Below, piece by piece: positions 16,315-25,619 of a DNA stretch of 40,823 nt (position 1 is its first letter; every line of letters starts with the position of its first letter). The translations under genes were made by a program, and so were the position numbers. The notes under the pieces are model-generated. The model ran no database searches. It was not told the DNA's origin and worked only from the letters and a program-made list of their open reading frames with translations. This DNA is from JAFAVZ01 sp036009105 (GTDB lineage Bacteria > Acidobacteriota > Thermoanaerobaculia > Gp7-AA8): the NCBI GenBank assembly GCA_036009105.1, contig DASYMJ010000346.1, positions 1 through 40,823 on the forward strand. The letters run 5' to 3'.

Positions 16315-17862
16315 ATGGCCTCGATGCGAGTCCTGTCGGCGCTGGTGCTTCTGCTTCTCTGGTCCTGCCCGTTGACTGACAGTCCGCGCTTGCCGCCGGG
16401 ACCGGAGGACCCGGTGAAGAATCTCGCTCAGCTGGATGCCTTTGCCGATCGCGTGCAAGTGGAGGCGATGACCGCCGCATGGAGAGCGGCGACCGAGCCG
16501 GGCTCCGACGTCAAACCGCGGTCGTTCGGGATCCTGCCACTGCTGTTGCTCACGGACGATGAGGTCAGCGCGTTGAACGGCCGGCTGCACGATGTGCGGC
16601 AATTGCGGTGTTTGCAGGCGATTCATGCCATCGCGGTGCGGATGCAATCCGAGTCGGACGGTCGGGTGGCCGAAACCCTGGCCCGGATTTCCGCTCTGCG
16701 CGAGCAGATGCCGGACCTTCGCAGCGTGTACACGGACGAGGGCGATGTGCCGCGTCGCAGGGAGCTTTGGCTCTCGCAAGCGCCCGTCGCGAGGAGCCTC
16801 GCGCCGCTCATGCGCCAATTGATCGCCGCGCGGAACCATTGGGCCTGGCAGCGCTCGCGGTCCGGATATCCGGCACTGATGAAGCAGCATCGCGGCTACG
16901 AGCCGCGAACGGCCGACGTTCTGGAAGCACAAGTGCGCAAGGCGCTGGGATCGCGCGAGATCCCGAAGAGTTTTCCCTGGGAGTTCGAGCTCATTGATCC
17001 AGCTCTGGCGAAGCGAATGGCCAGGCGATTCGACCAGGCGCATTGTCTGGAACGCGCGTCATTCGTGTTTCGGTACTTAGGGTTGCCGGCAGCCCCGCCA
17101 GGCTTGGAGGTGCGGATGGCGGACCGCAATGCATTCTCGTCTTTCGCGTCTTATCCAATCCATCCGCCGACCGATCAGAGGATAACCGTCCGCCCCGGCG
17201 CCGGAATCGTGCCGCACTGGTCCGCCTTTCACGAGTTTGGGCACGCGGCGATGTCGTTGCTCGCAGTGCCGACATCGTGGCGTACGCTCAGGCGGCCCGT
17301 TTCGCCGGCCGTCTCGGAAAGCTGCGCCAAGATCGCTGAGCGGCTGTTCTATTCGGAAGAATGGCTTCAGCTACAGGATGTGCCGCAAGGTGAAATCGAA
17401 GCGTTGCGAGGATGGGAGAAGCGGTCCGAACGGATGCGGATGCGGAGCATTCTTGCGGACCTCGAGCTCGAGCGCGCCCTGTATCGCAATCCTACCGGCG
17501 ATTTGATGACTCAGTACATCGCGATCCAGGACAAGACGGCAGGCGTCGTGATCGGCAGGGATTTTCCCGCCTGGGCGTTGAAGCGCGACATCGCGTACGA
17601 GCCGCTCGGGCGCGTGGATTATCTGCTGGCGCGGTGTGCTCAGGCGGCCGTTTACCGCCGGCTGCGACAGTTGCCGGGTGGGCTGTTGGGCGAGCCGGCG
17701 CGGCAGATGCTCCGCAATCAGGTATTCCGCGGCGCTTCGGAGTTGCGCTTCGAGGAGTGGTTTCGAAAGGCGACCGGATCCGAGCCGGATTGCTCCGCCT
17801 GGCTGCAGGACGTCGTCGCACAGGATGAGACATCAACGGTGGCAGCGGCGCAAGGCGGCTGA
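16315..17862 (+). CDS. Gluzincin metallopeptidase-like lipoprotein (M2/M3-like)
   Basis: A 515-residue protein with a lipoprotein signal (hydrophobic LVLLLLWSC, lipid Cys at residue 18). The zinc site is HEFGH at 306-310 in HWSAFHEFGHAAM; a candidate third ligand is E335 in VSESCAKIAERLF. The helical character and motif resemble M2/M3 oligopeptidases, but overall similarity looks remote and the exact family is unsure. It would be anchored in the membrane facing the periplasm. Codon and base use look more A/T-rich than in the flanking operons. It ends four bases from the convergent PRTase-kinase-like gene. The ATG at 16324 is an alternative start. Confidence 0.65.
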   Translation: MASMRVLSALVLLLLWSCPLTDSPRLPPGPEDPVKNLAQLDAFADRVQVEAMTAAWRAATEPGSDVKPRSFGILPLLLLTDDEVSALNGRLHDVRQLRCLQAIHAIAVRMQSESDGRVAETLARISALREQMPDLRSVYTDEGDVPRRRELWLSQAPVARSLAPLMRQLIAARNHWAWQRSRSGYPALMKQHRGYEPRTADVLEAQVRKALGSREIPKSFPWEFELIDPALAKRMARRFDQAHCLERASFVFRYLGLPAAPPGLEVRMADRNAFSSFASYPIHPPTDQRITVRPGAGIVPHWSAFHEFGHAAMSLLAVPTSWRTLRRPVSPAVSESCAKIAERLFYSEEWLQLQDVPQGEIEALRGWEKRSERMRMRSILADLELERALYRNPTGDLMTQYIAIQDKTAGVVIGRDFPAWALKRDIAYEPLGRVDYLLARCAQAAVYRRLRQLPGGLLGEPARQMLRNQVFRGASELRFEEWFRKATGSEPDCSAWLQDVVAQDETSTVAAAQGG

Positions 17863-17866
17863 TGAA

Positions 17867-19336
17867 TCACGCGATCGAGGCGCGGTAGCGCGCCACCTCC
17901 CGTCGCAACCGCGGGCCTTCATCCGCGCCGCACACCTCCATGGCCATCGTGTAGTAGCCGGTCCAGAAGGCGAGATAGCACGTCGTATAGAAGCGCAGCA
18001 CACTCGCGGGCCAGCTGCGGCCGGTCCGCTGCTCGACCTGGCGGACGAGCGACCGCGCCTCGGCCTCGGTGGCCTCGAGCTCGATGATGGCGCCGGCCAG
18101 GTCCCAGGCCGGGTCCTGGCAGCCCACCAGATCGTGGCCGGCGTGATGGTCCAGATCGGTCTTGAGCAGGCGGCCGTCGGTCGTGGCGAGCCATTCCCAG
18201 CGGTGCATCCGGTTGTCGCCGGCGATGGGGGAGGCGTGCGACGGAAACTCGAGGTCGGCGGCGCCGATGTTGACCCGCGCCATCTCGGCGAGACGTTGCG
18301 GCGAGGCGCCGCCGGTGGCGGGGAACCGGGTCAGGTGGGCGATGTAGCGGGCGACGGTGTCGAAAAGCCGCGCGCGGTCGGCAGGAGGATGCGCGTCGGT
18401 GACGGCGTCGGTGAGCAGGAAGCCGTGGCGCAACGCGCGGGGCGGGGGCGTGAAGCCGGCATCGGCGAGGAGCTGCGTGCGCGCGAACAGCTCCTCGCCG
18501 CGCACGCCGAGGCCGGCGAAGCGGGCCACGAGGTTGGCGTCGGGAAAAAAGTACTTGCGGCGCTCCTGCTGCAGGTGCGCGGCCGGCCAGTCGGCGGCGG
18601 AAGCGAAGCGGTGCGCGCGCCAGCGTCCGGCGCTCCACTCCTCGACCGCTCCCTCCGCGAGCGTGCCCGGATCGAACCACGAATCGAAGTCGACGAACGC
18701 CTTGCGCCGGGAGCGCCACCAGCGCAGGCGCTCCTCGCCGGCGCGCGGCCCGGGATCGCCGCCGTGGCTGGGGAAGTACCAGACGTTGTCCGAGTCGATG
18801 CGCGCGCCGACCGCGGCAAACGAGCTGCCGGAGAGGCCCGGCCCCTCGTCCACCACCGCGTAGGCGTGCGCTTCCGGGATGCGCTCGCGGACCACGCGGT
18901 CGAACGGATCGCCTTCCGGGCGCACCGTGATCAGGCGCGCGTTCGGCAGCACGCCCGCGACGGCCGCGCCGAGGCTCGTGCCGATGCTGCGGATGCCGAT
19001 GACCAGCCACGACTTCTGCCGGGGCAGGCGCCGCGCCGCCGCGGCGTAGAGGGCCGGATGGACGCCGTAGAACGCATAGCCCTCCGGCTCGGTTACCTCG
19101 ACCTCCTCCGGCAGGTCGGTGAGCAGATCCCAGAACGACTGGTGCAGCGGCGTGCCGCGTCCGGCGGCGAGGAGCAGGACGTGCAGCACGGCGGAGTCGA
19201 CGCCGGCGTCGAGCACGCCCTGGGCGAGCTTGCCGATCTCGATGAGCGAGGTCAGCGGATCGCGGATCGTGCGGATGCGCGCCACCTCGTCCCGCACGTT
19301 CCAGATGCGGCGCGCATCTCCAAAGACGATCATCAC
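17867..19336 (-). CDS. Fusion of phosphoribosyltransferase-like and phosphotransferase-like domains
   Basis: A 489-residue protein with two recognisable parts. Residues about 85-180 resemble a type I phosphoribosyltransferase: LVIGIRSIGTSLGAAVAG is the pyrophosphate loop and YAVVDEGPGLSGSS (159-172) the PRPP-binding signature. The C-terminal part (about 365-470) looks like an aminoglycoside-phosphotransferase/choline-kinase catalytic region: GDNRMHRWEW, LKTDLDHHAGHDL and DPAWDLAGA. I know of no characterised enzyme with this pairing. It is the last gene of the nine-gene minus-strand operon and its start overlaps the preceding glycosyltransferase (GTGA). It may phosphorylate or ribosylate an acceptor in the same pathway; this is speculation. 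Confidence 0.6.
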   Translation of the reverse strand: MMIVFGDARRIWNVRDEVARIRTIRDPLTSLIEIGKLAQGVLDAGVDSAVLHVLLLAAGRGTPLHQSFWDLLTDLPEEVEVTEPEGYAFYGVHPALYAAAARRLPRQKSWLVIGIRSIGTSLGAAVAGVLPNARLITVRPEGDPFDRVVRERIPEAHAYAVVDEGPGLSGSSFAAVGARIDSDNVWYFPSHGGDPGPRAGEERLRWWRSRRKAFVDFDSWFDPGTLAEGAVEEWSAGRWRAHRFASAADWPAAHLQQERRKYFFPDANLVARFAGLGVRGEELFARTQLLADAGFTPPPRALRHGFLLTDAVTDAHPPADRARLFDTVARYIAHLTRFPATGGASPQRLAEMARVNIGAADLEFPSHASPIAGDNRMHRWEWLATTDGRLLKTDLDHHAGHDLVGCQDPAWDLAGAIIELEATEAEARSLVRQVEQRTGRSWPASVLRFYTTCYLAFWTGYYTMAMEVCGADEGPRLRREVARYRASIA

Positions 19337-20418
19337 CAGGTGGACGAAGCCGCAGCCTCGGCGTCCCGCGCCAGCAGGTACGACTCCAGCTCGGCGGCGC
19401 GATGAGCGGCCGTGTGCTCGGCGAGCACGCGCTTGCGCGCGCGCCGTCCGATGGCCCGCCGCTCGCGCTCATCGAGGTCATGCAGATAGGCGAGCGTCTC
19501 CCCGGACGAGCGCGCCACGAGGATCTCGCTGCCGATGCGGAAGACCGTGTCCAGCCCTTCCCAGTCGTCGCTGATGATCGGCACGCCGCAGGCCGCCGCC
19601 TCGAACAGGCGGACGGAGGGCGAATAGCCGGCCCGGATCATCGCCGCCCGGGTCACGTTCAGCGTGAAGCGCTGGCCGCTGTAGAACGCGCGATGCTCGG
19701 CGGGGGGCAGATGCTCCAGCCGCTCCACGTTGCGCGGCCAGCGGATGTTCCTCGGGTACTGCGCGCCGGCGGCGATGAAGCGCCCCTCCTTCCACCGCTT
19801 CGCCGGCTCGATGAGCAGCCGCTCCAGCGTCGGCTGGCGGTCATCGCTGTACGTGCCGAGGTAGCCGAGGTCCCAGGAATGGCCGATGCGCTCGGGGAAG
19901 TAGATGGCCGGATCGAAGGAGCAGTAGAGCGGCCGCGCCATCGGCGAGCCGTACGTCCGCTCGATGTGCTCCAGGATAGGGCCGCCGGTGAAGGAGAGAT
20001 AGAGCTGGTAGCGCGGGATGAGCCGGGTGGATAGATACTCGCAGTCGCCGCGCTCGAGCGAGGCGAGGGTGACCGGCGTGTCGATGTCGTAGAAGGCGGT
20101 GATGCCGGTGGCCCGCCTGGTCACCCACTCGCCGACGGCGATCCCCTCCGGCACGTACGAGCCGACCATCACCACGTCCGCATCGCGCACCTCGCCGCCG
20201 AAGCGGCGCTTCAGCGAGGCGAGCGAGGAGTAGAGGCGGGTGGTGCCGAACGGCGGTTCGGGCAGGTCGCGGTTGTCCGCGTACCACGGCACGTCGCGCT
20301 CCAGGAACAGCACGTCGTGGCCGCGCGCGACGAGCTCGCGCACCAGCGCCCGGTAGGTCGTGGCGTGCCCGTTGCCCCAGGAGGAGGTGATGGAGAGGCC
20401 GAGGATGACGATGCGCAT
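19333..20418 (-). CDS. CgeB-like glycosyltransferase
   Basis: A 361-residue GT-B enzyme, paralogue of the plus-strand gene at 12347-13417: both open with GLxISSSWGNGHAT-type sequence and both carry LNVTRxAMxRxGYxPS and FEAAACGVPIISDDW. A ribosome site (GAGAGGAAAG) precedes the ATG at 20418; the frame is open further upstream, but that part overlaps the next glycosyltransferase. Seven bases separate it from that gene, the only junction in this operon without overlap. The role would be to add one sugar of the locus product. Confidence 0.87.
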   Translation of the reverse strand: MRIVILGLSITSSWGNGHATTYRALVRELVARGHDVLFLERDVPWYADNRDLPEPPFGTTRLYSSLASLKRRFGGEVRDADVVMVGSYVPEGIAVGEWVTRRATGITAFYDIDTPVTLASLERGDCEYLSTRLIPRYQLYLSFTGGPILEHIERTYGSPMARPLYCSFDPAIYFPERIGHSWDLGYLGTYSDDRQPTLERLLIEPAKRWKEGRFIAAGAQYPRNIRWPRNVERLEHLPPAEHRAFYSGQRFTLNVTRAAMIRAGYSPSVRLFEAAACGVPIISDDWEGLDTVFRIGSEILVARSSGETLAYLHDLDERERRAIGRRARKRVLAEHTAAHRAAELESYLLARDAEAAASSTW

Positions 20419-20425
20419 CGGTCGT

Positions 20426-21499
20426 TTACTTTCCTCTCCCGGCCAGCGCGGCCTCGACGTCCAGCGCGCGGTGGTCGTAGGTGTGCTCGGCGCGCACGCG
20501 GCGGAACGCGGCCTGGCCGATGGCGCGCGCTTTTTCATCGGTCAACTCATTCATGCACGCCGCAACCTCCTCGCCATCGCGCGCCACGAGCACCTCGGCG
20601 CCGGGCTGCAGGAACTGCTCGATCCCTTCCCACGCGTCGGTGATCAGGCAGGCGCCGGCGCCCGCGGCCTCGAACACCCGGGTCGCGGGCGAGAAGCCGT
20701 AGCGGGCCATGCTCTCCCGGCTGATGTTCAGCACCGCGCGCGGAGAGCAGTTGAACGCGTTGTGATCGGAGGTGCCGACGTGGCCGATGTAGGCGATGTT
20801 CTCCGGCCGCGGCTTGCCGTCCCAGCCGCTGCCGCCGAGGAGGAAGCGGAGGGAGGGCTGCGCGTCGGCGGCGCGGAAGAGGAAGTCTTCCACCCGGCGC
20901 TCGCGGTCGGGCAGGCGGTTGCCCAGGAAGGCGAGGTCGGAGTGGAAGCGCGGGTCGCGGGCCACGGGAAAGTGGGTGGAGACGTCCAGCGCGTTGTAGA
21001 TGGGTACGCAGCGGCGCGCGCCGAGCGCCTCGTACGCTTCGACCACCGGGTCGCCGCCGCCGTAGGTGAGGACGAGGTCGTAGCGGGGGATGAGCGGGCG
21101 GAAGGGATCGGCTTCGTTGCCGCCGACGCGGTCCAGCGTGGCCGGCGCGTCGACGTCCCAGAAGACGACGGCCCGCCGCTCGTTCTGCAGGGCGAGCACC
21201 TCGCGCTCGAGCAGCCCGTCGAAGACGCCGACGCCGCTCGCCTTGACGATGACGTCCGCCTCGCGGGCGGCCTCCAAGGCAGAAGTGACGCCGTCTTCCC
21301 CCTCGCCGGCGTAGACGACCACGCGCGCCCACGGCGGCTCGTCGATGTCGCGGTGCTGCTGCCGTCCGAACGCGTCCGGCTCGTAGAACGTGACGCGGTG
21401 GCCGCGGCCGTGCAGCGCGCGGATGACGCCGCGGTAGTACGTCGCGGCGCCGTTCCAGTAGGCGGAGAGAAGGCTCGATCCGAAGAAGGCGATGTTCAT
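20426..21499 (-). CDS. CgeB-like glycosyltransferase
   Basis: A 357-residue GT-B enzyme. It opens with MNIAFFGSSLLSAYWNGAAT and has LTYGGGDPVVEAYEALGA in the linker and LNISRESMARYGFSPATRVF followed by FEAAGAGACLITDAWEG in the C-terminal domain. It is more distant from the other two CgeB-like copies but of the same family. The ATG at 21499 overlaps the preceding gene by four bases; the upstream in-frame extension lies within that gene and is rejected. Substrates are unknown. Confidence 0.86.
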   Translation of the reverse strand: MNIAFFGSSLLSAYWNGAATYYRGVIRALHGRGHRVTFYEPDAFGRQQHRDIDEPPWARVVVYAGEGEDGVTSALEAAREADVIVKASGVGVFDGLLEREVLALQNERRAVVFWDVDAPATLDRVGGNEADPFRPLIPRYDLVLTYGGGDPVVEAYEALGARRCVPIYNALDVSTHFPVARDPRFHSDLAFLGNRLPDRERRVEDFLFRAADAQPSLRFLLGGSGWDGKPRPENIAYIGHVGTSDHNAFNCSPRAVLNISRESMARYGFSPATRVFEAAGAGACLITDAWEGIEQFLQPGAEVLVARDGEEVAACMNELTDEKARAIGQAAFRRVRAEHTYDHRALDVEAALAGRGK

Positions 21500-22602
21500 G
21501 CTTTGGCCGCCAGGGCGTCGCTCATGGAAGCGGCGATCGCCAGCAGTTCGTCGACCCGGTGCGCGCAGGTGTGCCGCGCGCGGATGGTCTCCAGGCCATG
21601 CTGCCGCAACTCCTCCGCGCACGCCGGCTCGTGCAGTACCTGGCGCAGCCGCTGCTGCATCTCCGCGCCGTTGTGCGCGACGAGGAAGTCGCGGCCCGGC
21701 GTGAACAGGTGCTCGCTGTCATGCCAGGGCGCGGAGAGGAGGGGAATCCCGCAGGCCAGCGCCTCGAACACGCGGATGGTCGGCACGCCGGGCAGCGCCT
21801 CGACGTACGGCCTGCGCGGCACGTGCATCGTCACCCGATGCCTTGCGAAAGCCTCGGGGGCGAGGAAGTTCGGCAGCCAGCCGTGATAGTCGATGCCGCT
21901 GGCCCGCAGCAGCCGGACGGCCTCTTCCGGATAGCGCACGCCGTGCACGTCCGCGCTGAGGTGCAGCGCCCTGACCGGCTCGATGAGGAGCTCGCGCAGC
22001 TCGGCGCTGCGCTCCTCATCCCCCCAGTTCCCGATCCACACCACGTCCCCTTCCGGGTCGCGAGGGAGGGGATGGAAGATGCGGACGTCCGCCGCCTCGT
22101 GCCAAGTCCAGATGCGCTCGGCCCACCCGTGGCGGAGGTACTGCTCGCGGATCGACTCGCCGAAGGCCAGCACGCCGTCGTAGTGGCGCAGATCGTACGC
22201 GGCCATCTCCTCCGGCGCGGTGACGGCGCGGTGATGCGTGTCGTGAAAGAGGAGGCGGAACGAGCCGCTCTCCGCGCGATGGCGTCCCACCGCGGCGACC
22301 AGCTCCGCGCTGTTCCACTCGTGCACGAGCACGAGATCCGCGCCGTCCAGCGCGCGCTCGAGGCTCGGCGTCGGGCCGTCATATCGATGGGAGGCCAGCT
22401 GCGGATAGGCGCGGCGGAAGGCGTCGATGGCGGAGGGGCCGGCGTCGGCGAGGAGGTTCGTGACGCTCCACGCCTCGCGCGGCTCCCACACGTCCACCGC
22501 GTGTCCGCGGGCGAGCAGCTCGGTGACCACGCCGCGCAGGAAATGGGCGTTGCCGTGATTCCAGTCGGAGAGGAGCGAGTGCACGAAGAAGACGACCTTC
22601 AT
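21496..22602 (-). CDS. CgeB-like glycosyltransferase
   Basis: A 368-residue GT-B enzyme opening with MKVVFFVHSLLSDWNHGNAH. The C-terminal domain has VPTIRVFEALACGIPLLSAPW, the conserved nucleotide-sugar region, then FTPGRDFLVAHNGAEM. GGAGGGAAG precedes the start. It overlaps both neighbours by four bases. The N-terminal domain contains an HEWNSAELVA stretch and many histidines that the other copies lack, so its acceptor probably differs. Confidence 0.86.
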   Translation of the reverse strand: MKVVFFVHSLLSDWNHGNAHFLRGVVTELLARGHAVDVWEPREAWSVTNLLADAGPSAIDAFRRAYPQLASHRYDGPTPSLERALDGADLVLVHEWNSAELVAAVGRHRAESGSFRLLFHDTHHRAVTAPEEMAAYDLRHYDGVLAFGESIREQYLRHGWAERIWTWHEAADVRIFHPLPRDPEGDVVWIGNWGDEERSAELRELLIEPVRALHLSADVHGVRYPEEAVRLLRASGIDYHGWLPNFLAPEAFARHRVTMHVPRRPYVEALPGVPTIRVFEALACGIPLLSAPWHDSEHLFTPGRDFLVAHNGAEMQQRLRQVLHEPACAEELRQHGLETIRARHTCAHRVDELLAIAASMSDALAAKA

Positions 22603-23663
22603 GCGAGCACTTCCCTCCGCAGCTCCTGATAGGCCGCGAGGTAGCGGCAGCCGAACGTGCGTGGATCGAACGCCTGGGCGCGCGTGCGCGCCTGCGCGCC
22701 GAGGTCGCGGCAGAGCGCCGGATCGCAGATCAGGGCGAGCAGCGCGGCGCGCAACGTTTCTTCATCATCGGGCGGCACGAAGAGCGCGGCGCCGTCCCAC
22801 AGCTCGCGCAGGCTGGCGATGTCGCCCAGCACGAGCGCGCAGGAGGAGAGCGCCGCCTCCAGCACGGTCAGGCCGAACGGCTCGTAGCGCGCGGGGAGGC
22901 AGTAGATGGAGGCGCGCGCGTATTGCCCGGCCAGCTCGTCGCGGGTGAGGGAGCCGAGCCACTGCACCCCTTCCAGCGAAGCCTCGCCCAGCGCGCCGGC
23001 CACGCGCACCGGCCAGGGGAGCGAGCGCGCCGCCCGGGCCAGGGTGGCGATGTTCTTCCCCTCGTCCCACAGCCGGCCGGCGGCGAGCACGAACGGCTCC
23101 TTCTCCGCGGCGAAGAAGCGGCCGTCGCGCGTGTTGTGGATGACGCGCTGCGGCGCGCCGCTCATGCCGTAGATCGCGCGCAGCTCGTCGAGCATGCTCC
23201 ACGACGGCGCGATGAGCAGGTCGGCCGAGGCGAGCCCCTCGCGCACCCGTTCGAAGTAGGTCTGCCATTCGTCGCGCGGCGGATTCTGTCCATGCACGGC
23301 GCGCCACCAGGAGAAGACGCAGGAGTGGGCGACCACGATGCGCGGCGCGCGGAAGGGGAGCGCGGCGTGCGCATAGCCATTGAGGTGCACCACGTGGGGC
23401 GAGAAGTCGCGCTCCAGCCCGAGCAGCCACTCGCCCGCGCGGTCGACGTCCGGCCACGGCTGGGGCATCCACTCCAGCCGGAACGTGCTGTCGACGAGCG
23501 TCACATTGCGCAGCTCCGCCGCCTCGGCCCGTTGCGCGGCGGATGGCGCGTCGCCCATGGTGGCGATCACCAGCTCGATGCCCTCCGGCGCGAGCGCCCG
23601 GGCCAGCTCCATCGAATAGCCCCACACTCCGCCGATGGCGTCCGCCGTCATCAGCACCCTCAT
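22599..23663 (-). CDS. GT4-type glycosyltransferase
   Basis: A 354-residue GT-B glycosyltransferase of the classical GT4 type. The opening is VLMTADAIGGVWGYSMELARAL (acceptor side). FVLAAGRLWDEGKNIATLARA begins the donor domain, and ARYEPFGLTVLEAALSSCALV is the E-x7-E motif with FGLTVLEAA. This differs from the neighbouring CgeB-like enzymes. The ATG at 23663 is supported by an AAGGAAG sequence upstream and by a four-base overlap with the oxidoreductase; an in-frame extension to 24185 lies within that gene. It probably adds another sugar to the same product. Confidence 0.87.
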   Translation of the reverse strand: MRVLMTADAIGGVWGYSMELARALAPEGIELVIATMGDAPSAAQRAEAAELRNVTLVDSTFRLEWMPQPWPDVDRAGEWLLGLERDFSPHVVHLNGYAHAALPFRAPRIVVAHSCVFSWWRAVHGQNPPRDEWQTYFERVREGLASADLLIAPSWSMLDELRAIYGMSGAPQRVIHNTRDGRFFAAEKEPFVLAAGRLWDEGKNIATLARAARSLPWPVRVAGALGEASLEGVQWLGSLTRDELAGQYARASIYCLPARYEPFGLTVLEAALSSCALVLGDIASLRELWDGAALFVPPDDEETLRAALLALICDPALCRDLGAQARTRAQAFDPRTFGCRYLAAYQELRREVLA

Positions 23664-24664
23664 CCCGCGGCTTCCTTCGGCAGCGGCACCTCGTGCCGCG
23701 CGTAGACGGCATCGAGCACCGCGGCGACGTCGCGGAGGCGCTCGATGGAGGGATCGTAGCGGCCGTCCGCGGCGAGCTGGCGCATCCACGCCACCGCCGC
23801 CCGCCCGCCCCAGTCGTCCGGCGGCGCCACAAGCGGGATACGCCGCGTCCCCTCGCAGCGCGCGGCGGTGAAGTCGTAGAAGGAGCCGTGCTCGTTCTGC
23901 ATCGTCACCGCGCCGCGGGTGCCGTAGAACGTGGCGCGGATGTCGGCGTCGCTGCCGGCCGGCAGGTTCCAGGAGCAGGCCACGCGCGCGGAGGGGCCGC
24001 CGTCGAAATCGATCTGCACCGTCGCGTAGTCCTCCACCCCGCCCGTGAACGGCTTGCCGCCGGCGAACAGCCGCCCATCCACGGCGGCCACCGGCGCGTC
24101 GAAGAACCAGAGCGCGAGGTCGACCAGGTGCGTGCCGAGGTCGAGCAGGCACCCGCCGCCGGACTGGCGCACGTCTCGGAACCAAGCCTTGTCCGGACCG
24201 TAGGCGTTGTGAAACACGAGGTCCGCCGCGTACAGCTCGCCGACCGCGCCGGCGGCGATCTCCTCCCGCAGGGCCTGCACCGCGGCGGTGTGGCGATAGG
24301 AGAGATCGGCGCCGAGGAGGCGATCGGCGGCGCGCGCCGCATCGACGACCTCGCGCGTCTCGCGCTCGAAGCGTCCCAGCGGCTTCTGGCAGAAGACGCT
24401 TCGGCCACGATTCAGCGCGGCGATCGACTGCCGCGCGTGCAGCGCATTGGGCGTGGCGATGACGATGCCGTCCAGCTCCTGGGCGAGCAGCTCTTCGAAC
24501 GTGGCGAACACGCGCGCGCCACCGACTTCCGCCGCGGCCGCGCGCGCGGCCTCGAGCCGCGGATCGGCGATGGCGGCGATCTCCGCCTCGTTCGTGGCGG
24601 CGATGGCCTGCATCCGGTTGCGGCCGATCCAGCCGACGCCGGCGAATCCGAGCCGCGGCTTCAC
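23660..24664 (-). CDS. Gfo/Idh/MocA-family NAD(P)-dependent oxidoreductase
   Basis: A 334-residue enzyme. The N-terminal Rossmann fold opens with LGFAGVGWIGRNRMQAI; VFCQKPLGR is a variant of the family's EKP motif, with Q in place of E but the catalytic lysine kept. The C-terminal domain has SGGGCLLDLGTHLVDLALWFF with the family's GxHxxD-type histidine. Members oxidise or reduce sugars or inositols, so both NDP-sugar modification and inositol oxidation fit this locus. It overlaps its neighbours by four bases. Confidence 0.87.
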   Translation of the reverse strand: MKPRLGFAGVGWIGRNRMQAIAATNEAEIAAIADPRLEAARAAAAEVGGARVFATFEELLAQELDGIVIATPNALHARQSIAALNRGRSVFCQKPLGRFERETREVVDAARAADRLLGADLSYRHTAAVQALREEIAAGAVGELYAADLVFHNAYGPDKAWFRDVRQSGGGCLLDLGTHLVDLALWFFDAPVAAVDGRLFAGGKPFTGGVEDYATVQIDFDGGPSARVACSWNLPAGSDADIRATFYGTRGAVTMQNEHGSFYDFTAARCEGTRRIPLVAPPDDWGGRAAVAWMRQLAADGRYDPSIERLRDVAAVLDAVYARHEVPLPKEAAG

Positions 24665-25605
24665 GTCAGCACCACTGCCTTGACGAAGCCGTCGCGCCGC
24701 TCTTCCAGCGCGCGGAAGGCGTCGCCGATGTCCGCCAGCGGAAAGGGGGTGAGGAGCGGCCCCAGGTCGAGCGTGCCGTCGCGCACGGCGGCCACCCCCT
24801 CGCGCATGCCGCGCACGTAGGCGGAGGTCGCGCGCTCGTGCGCGTTGATCACGTCGATGCCCTTCCAGTTCCAGGCCTGTACGTCGACGCTGCGCCGGCC
24901 GTCCTGGTGATAGCCGGCGATGACCAGCCGCCCCCGCTCGGCCACGACCTCCGTGGCCAGATCGAGAGTCGACTGCAGGCCGGCCGCTTCGATCACCCGC
25001 GCGCAGCCGGCGCCCTGGGTCAACTCACTGATTTGCGCGGCGCTCTCGCCGGAGATGCCGATGGTCTCGCTCGCTCCGTAACGCCGCGCCAGGTCGAGCG
25101 CGAAGGGCCTCCGCGAGACGGCGATCACGCGCATGCCGGCGTTGGCGAGCAGGCGCACCAGGATCGCGCCGAGGAAGCCGACGCCGATCACGGCCGCGGT
25201 TTCGCCGGCGACCGCTTCCGTCCTGCGGAAGGCATTCATCGCGCACCCCACCGCCTCGGCCGGAAATGGCTGGCCGTCGAGCTGCCGCGGCAGGAGGACC
25301 ACGCCCTCCGCCGGCGCGAGGTCGTACTCGGCGAAGGAGCGCTGGGCCAGGAACGCGACGCGATCGCCGGACCGGAGATCGGCCACGCCGTCGCCGACCG
25401 CGGCGACGCGTCCCCACCCTTCATGCCCCGGTGTGCCCGGCGCGGCCGGGTAGTCGAACCACGACCGCCCTTCCCACAGCGGCAGGCTGGAGGCGCAGAC
25501 GCCGCAGCCCTCCACCGCGATGCTCACCTCGCCCGGCGCCGGCCGTGGGATCGCCGTGCGCTGCATGCCGACCCGGCGCGGCGCACAAACGACCGCGGCC
25601 AGCAT
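24661..25605 (-). CDS. Zinc-type medium-chain dehydrogenase
   Basis: A 314-residue medium-chain dehydrogenase/reductase. The catalytic zinc region is GCGVCASSLPLW with a cysteine near residue 37 and GHEGWGRVAAVGDGV. The NAD(P) site is AVIGVGFLGAILVRLLANAG. The four-cysteine structural zinc lobe appears missing, as in several sugar or polyol dehydrogenases. I prefer the ATG at 25605, which has AAGGGGG upstream and gives the usual family start; the ATG at 25623 overlapping the epimerase stop is the alternative. Likely substrates are a sugar or a polyol such as inositol; this is inferred from context. Confidence 0.83.
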   Translation of the reverse strand: MLAAVVCAPRRVGMQRTAIPRPAPGEVSIAVEGCGVCASSLPLWEGRSWFDYPAAPGTPGHEGWGRVAAVGDGVADLRSGDRVAFLAQRSFAEYDLAPAEGVVLLPRQLDGQPFPAEAVGCAMNAFRRTEAVAGETAAVIGVGFLGAILVRLLANAGMRVIAVSRRPFALDLARRYGASETIGISGESAAQISELTQGAGCARVIEAAGLQSTLDLATEVVAERGRLVIAGYHQDGRRSVDVQAWNWKGIDVINAHERATSAYVRGMREGVAAVRDGTLDLGPLLTPFPLADIGDAFRALEERRDGFVKAVVLT

Positions 25606-25619
25606 GCTCGTTGCCCCCT

